From Bdellovibrionales bacterium (GTDB lineage Bacteria; Bdellovibrionota; Bdellovibrionia; Bdellovibrionales; Bdellovibrionaceae), in assembly GCA_005793345.1 (NCBI GenBank), contig SXSU01000112.1, positions 38,565 to 102,564 of the forward strand: DNA of 64,000 nt, given 5' to 3'. The notes under the pieces were generated by a model. That model ran no database searches. It saw nothing but the letters and a program-made list of their open reading frames with translations, and was not told the origin of the DNA. Position numbers and translations under genes: made by a program. Every line of letters starts with the position of its first letter. Positions within the stretch are counted from its first letter, which is position 1. Shown piece after piece: positions 61,834 through 64,000 of the stretch.

Positions 61834-62136
61834 ATGAACGTCTCAATAAAAAAAATACAGAAATCATGTGAGATGGTTTGTCAGATTTTAAAAGCACTCT
61901 CTCATCCTCAAAGATTGATCATTTTGAGTCATCTCTTAAATCAAGAAAGATCTGTATCTGAGTTAGTGGATTTGTGTGATATTTCGCAATCACAGATTTC
62001 TCAATTTTTAACTCGTATGAAAATAGAAAAATTAGTTCAAAGTCGACGAGAGGGAAGATTTTTATACTACTCAGTCGCAGATAAGAGAATTACTCAATTA
62101 ATGAAAACCATTCAAGCAGAATACTGTAATTGCTAG
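61834..62136 (+). CDS. ArsR/SmtB-family transcriptional regulator
   Basis: This 100-residue winged-helix repressor has the family pattern LKALSHPQRLIILSHLL, SVSELVDLCDISQSQISQFL and LVQSRREGRFLYYSV. Cys residues lie at about 12, 16 and 47 and in the C-terminal YCNC. BigR/SqrR-type sulfur sensors use one internal and one C-terminal Cys; a similar pair could form here (Cys47 and the tail), although their usual first Cys position is a Ser. It is followed 12 bp later by a CoA-disulfide reductase-rhodanese gene, supporting a thiol/persulfide-sensing role. Confidence 0.8.
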   Translation: MNVSIKKIQKSCEMVCQILKALSHPQRLIILSHLLNQERSVSELVDLCDISQSQISQFLTRMKIEKLVQSRREGRFLYYSVADKRITQLMKTIQAEYCNC

Positions 62137-62148
62137 GGGGAAATAAGC

Positions 62149-63837
62149 ATGGCAAAAAAAATTATCATAATCGGAGGAGTAGCTGGTGGTGCATCTTGTG
62201 CTGCACGCTTAAGAAGACTAAATGAACAGGATCAAATTATTATGATAGAAAGAGGGCCATACATATCATTTGCCAACTGCGGTTTGCCCTATCATATGAG
62301 TGGTGCAATTGCTGATAGGGATTCGTTGATCGTCACAACTGTTGAAGACTTTAAGCAAAAATTTAATGTTGACACTCGAAATTTTACTGAAGCTTTAACA
62401 ATAGATAAAAAGAATAAAAAAATTACTCTTAAAAACCTGGTTTCAAACACCATAACTGAAGAGTCCTACGATATATTAGTACTTTCTCCTGGAGCAGAAC
62501 CAATTTTACCGTCAATTGAAGGGCATCATTTGCCAGAAGTTTTTGTTCTAAGAAATATACCTGATCTTGACAAAATTATGAATTCATTGACTCATAAAAA
62601 AATAAAACATGTATCAATTGTAGGAGCGGGCTTTATCGGTTTAGAGGTTGCAGAAAATCTTCGTGAACGGGGCCTGAATGTAACTTTAATTGAAAAAGCG
62701 CCACAAGTAATGCCTTTAATGGACCCCGAGATGAGTTCCTTTATCGAAAAAGAATTTACTCAACGAGGAGTTGAAGTAGTAACTGATGCTGAAGTTATAA
62801 AAATAGAAACTTTAAATGAGCTAAATTTAGTTTTAAAAAAATCTGATCAAAGTACTTTTTCAATTTCTACGCAAATGGTTTTGTTTGCAATTGGCGTTCG
62901 CGCAGAAATAAAATTAGCAAAAGAAGCAGGGTTAGAAATTGGTACTCTTGGTGGTATTAAAGTGGATCATTCACTTCGTACTTCTGACAATAATATTTTT
63001 GCAATTGGCGATGCAATCGAAACTTTTGATCGCAAATCGGGAGCAACAGTAAGACTCCCTTTAGCGGGTCCTGCAAATCGACAAGGGAGAATCGTTGCAG
63101 ATATTATTCAAGGTCGCAAGGTTCAATATAATGGTACAATTGGTACAAGTATTGTAAAATTATTTTCATTAACAGCAGCTTCTGTAGGATTAAATGAGAA
63201 AACTGCATTGCATGCAAAATTAAATTATAAAACCGCTTGGGTGGAATCAAAATCACATGCCTCCTATTATCCAGGATCTGAGGCAGTTATGCTAAAGATC
63301 ATTTTCTCAGCCGAAGATGGTAAAATTTTAGGTGCTCAAGCAATTGGTAAAAAAGGTATAGATAAACGCATTGATGTTTTAGCAACTGCAATTTTTGCTA
63401 ACCTTACAGTTTTTGATCTTGAGGATCTTGATCTAGCTTATGCTCCGCCCTATTCCTCTGCGAAGGATCCAATTAATATGGCAGGAATGGTTGCTTCTGG
63501 GGTTTTGCGCGGAGACCATTTTGCTGCAGATTTTCATGAGTATATTTTGGAGAGGAATAAAAATCCCAATTCAGTTGTGCTACTTGATGTTCGAGAAAAA
63601 GAAGAGTTTATTTTTGAAAGTATTCCAGGAGCTATATCAATGCCCTTGTCTACACTTCGAGAAAATTTAAAAAATTTAAATTCAGAAAAAAAATATTTTA
63701 TTTTTTGCCAGGCCGGATATCGTGGCTATTTAGCATCTCGAATTTTAATTCAAAACAACTTTAATGTAAAAAATATTTTAGGTGGATTCAATTTATGGAA
63801 AACGAGTTTTTCTTTGAAAAAAAAAATAACGACCTAA
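62149..63837 (+). CDS. CoA-disulfide/persulfide reductase with C-terminal rhodanese domain
   Basis: This 562-residue flavoprotein has the FAD-binding GGVAGGASCAARLRRL, the catalytic Cys44 in SFANCGLPYH, the NAD(P) site GAGFIGLEVAENLRERG and the FAIGDAIE segment. A rhodanese domain (about residues 460-555) has the active Cys in FCQAGYRG. The fusion matches CoADR-RHD enzymes (NADH-dependent persulfide or CoA-disulfide reductases) of about 565 residues. GGGGGA lies 7 bases before the ATG. It is in an operon with the ArsR regulator and near thioredoxin. Confidence 0.92.
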   Translation: MAKKIIIIGGVAGGASCAARLRRLNEQDQIIMIERGPYISFANCGLPYHMSGAIADRDSLIVTTVEDFKQKFNVDTRNFTEALTIDKKNKKITLKNLVSNTITEESYDILVLSPGAEPILPSIEGHHLPEVFVLRNIPDLDKIMNSLTHKKIKHVSIVGAGFIGLEVAENLRERGLNVTLIEKAPQVMPLMDPEMSSFIEKEFTQRGVEVVTDAEVIKIETLNELNLVLKKSDQSTFSISTQMVLFAIGVRAEIKLAKEAGLEIGTLGGIKVDHSLRTSDNNIFAIGDAIETFDRKSGATVRLPLAGPANRQGRIVADIIQGRKVQYNGTIGTSIVKLFSLTAASVGLNEKTALHAKLNYKTAWVESKSHASYYPGSEAVMLKIIFSAEDGKILGAQAIGKKGIDKRIDVLATAIFANLTVFDLEDLDLAYAPPYSSAKDPINMAGMVASGVLRGDHFAADFHEYILERNKNPNSVVLLDVREKEEFIFESIPGAISMPLSTLRENLKNLNSEKKYFIFCQAGYRGYLASRILIQNNFNVKNILGGFNLWKTSFSLKKKITT

Positions 63838-63956
63838 ATCACTTGGTAAATAACTTGAATAACTCAACCCTAGTTTAGGAACTTTTTTATTTACCCACTA
63901 AAATTTTTCACGTGAATGTAGTTGCCACTTTTAAAAAATAAGAATAAGTTTTTAAT

Positions 63957-64000
63957 ATGGAATTAAAAAAAATTGCTATATTAACAAGTGGTGGAGATGC
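63957..64000 (+). CDS. pfkA: 6-phosphofructokinase, start only
   Basis: The last 44 bases encode MELKKIAILTSGGDA, the N-terminus of 6-phosphofructokinase with the start of the ATP-binding glycine-rich loop (LTSGGDA). The rest is outside the window. Confidence 0.75.
   Translation, partial: MELKKIAILTSGGD

Overview
The window is AT-rich (roughly 30% GC by eye) bacterial DNA with dense, mostly single-copy genes. Many products carry signal peptides or lipoboxes, and an AsmA-like protein and SlyX point to a Gram-negative cell. The mix of exported hydrolases, many unrecognised secreted proteins and low GC would fit the Bdellovibrionota/Oligoflexia area, but that is an inference from style; no rRNA or other marker gene is present to prove it.

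Left part (1-17 kb): a partial exported protein, a succinyl-CoA:acetate-type CoA-transferase, a MerR-type regulator fused to a large unknown domain, then a complete NAD-reducing [NiFe]-hydrogenase operon (hoxF-hoxU-hoxY-hoxH-hoxW, minus strand). After it come an exported nitrilase-fold protein, a large exported unknown, a receiver/cyclic-nucleotide-binding protein coupled to an HtrA-like protease without a signal peptide, and glutamine-dependent NAD+ synthetase (nadE).

Island (about 17.3-25.6 kb): a plasmid- or phage-like segment. It has a ParA with an N-terminal HTH, a winged-helix replication-initiator-like protein whose own gene holds an array of at least 14 CTAGAGA heptamers in 11-bp register, an HTH protein, a TumE/TumA-like toxin-antitoxin pair, a broken XRE regulator, a tyrosine recombinase, a nucleotidyltransferase broken by an in-frame stop with an overlapping partner gene, and an ASCH protein. 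It looks like an integrated, partly decayed plasmid.

Middle (26-44 kb): small membrane proteins, DUF2461, a GH30 glycosidase, SlyX, a rhomboid protease, an AI-2E/PerM-type permease, and a run of exported proteins with papain-like or trypsin-like signatures (35-41 kb). A DTW-domain tRNA-modifying enzyme and a lipoprotein built of about seven 61-62-residue helical repeats follow.

Right part (44-64 kb): a tesA-ybbA-ybbP-type operon followed by a YegD-like Hsp70, a DCC-family protein, a four-gene envelope operon (exported protein, AsmA-like protein, small lipoprotein, propeller/TPR protein), a CxxCH lipoprotein, a compositionally odd orphan gene, a DUF899 pseudogene, a DEDDh exonuclease, and a thiol/persulfide module (thioredoxin, ArsR regulator, CoA-disulfide reductase-rhodanese). 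The window ends in the first codons of pfkA.

Scattered between genes is a family of modular repeats made of three consecutive hairpins (A-B-C, about 140-148 bp) with full, tandem, inverted and partial copies. This repeat family and the intragenic iteron array are the two most striking non-gene structures in the window.
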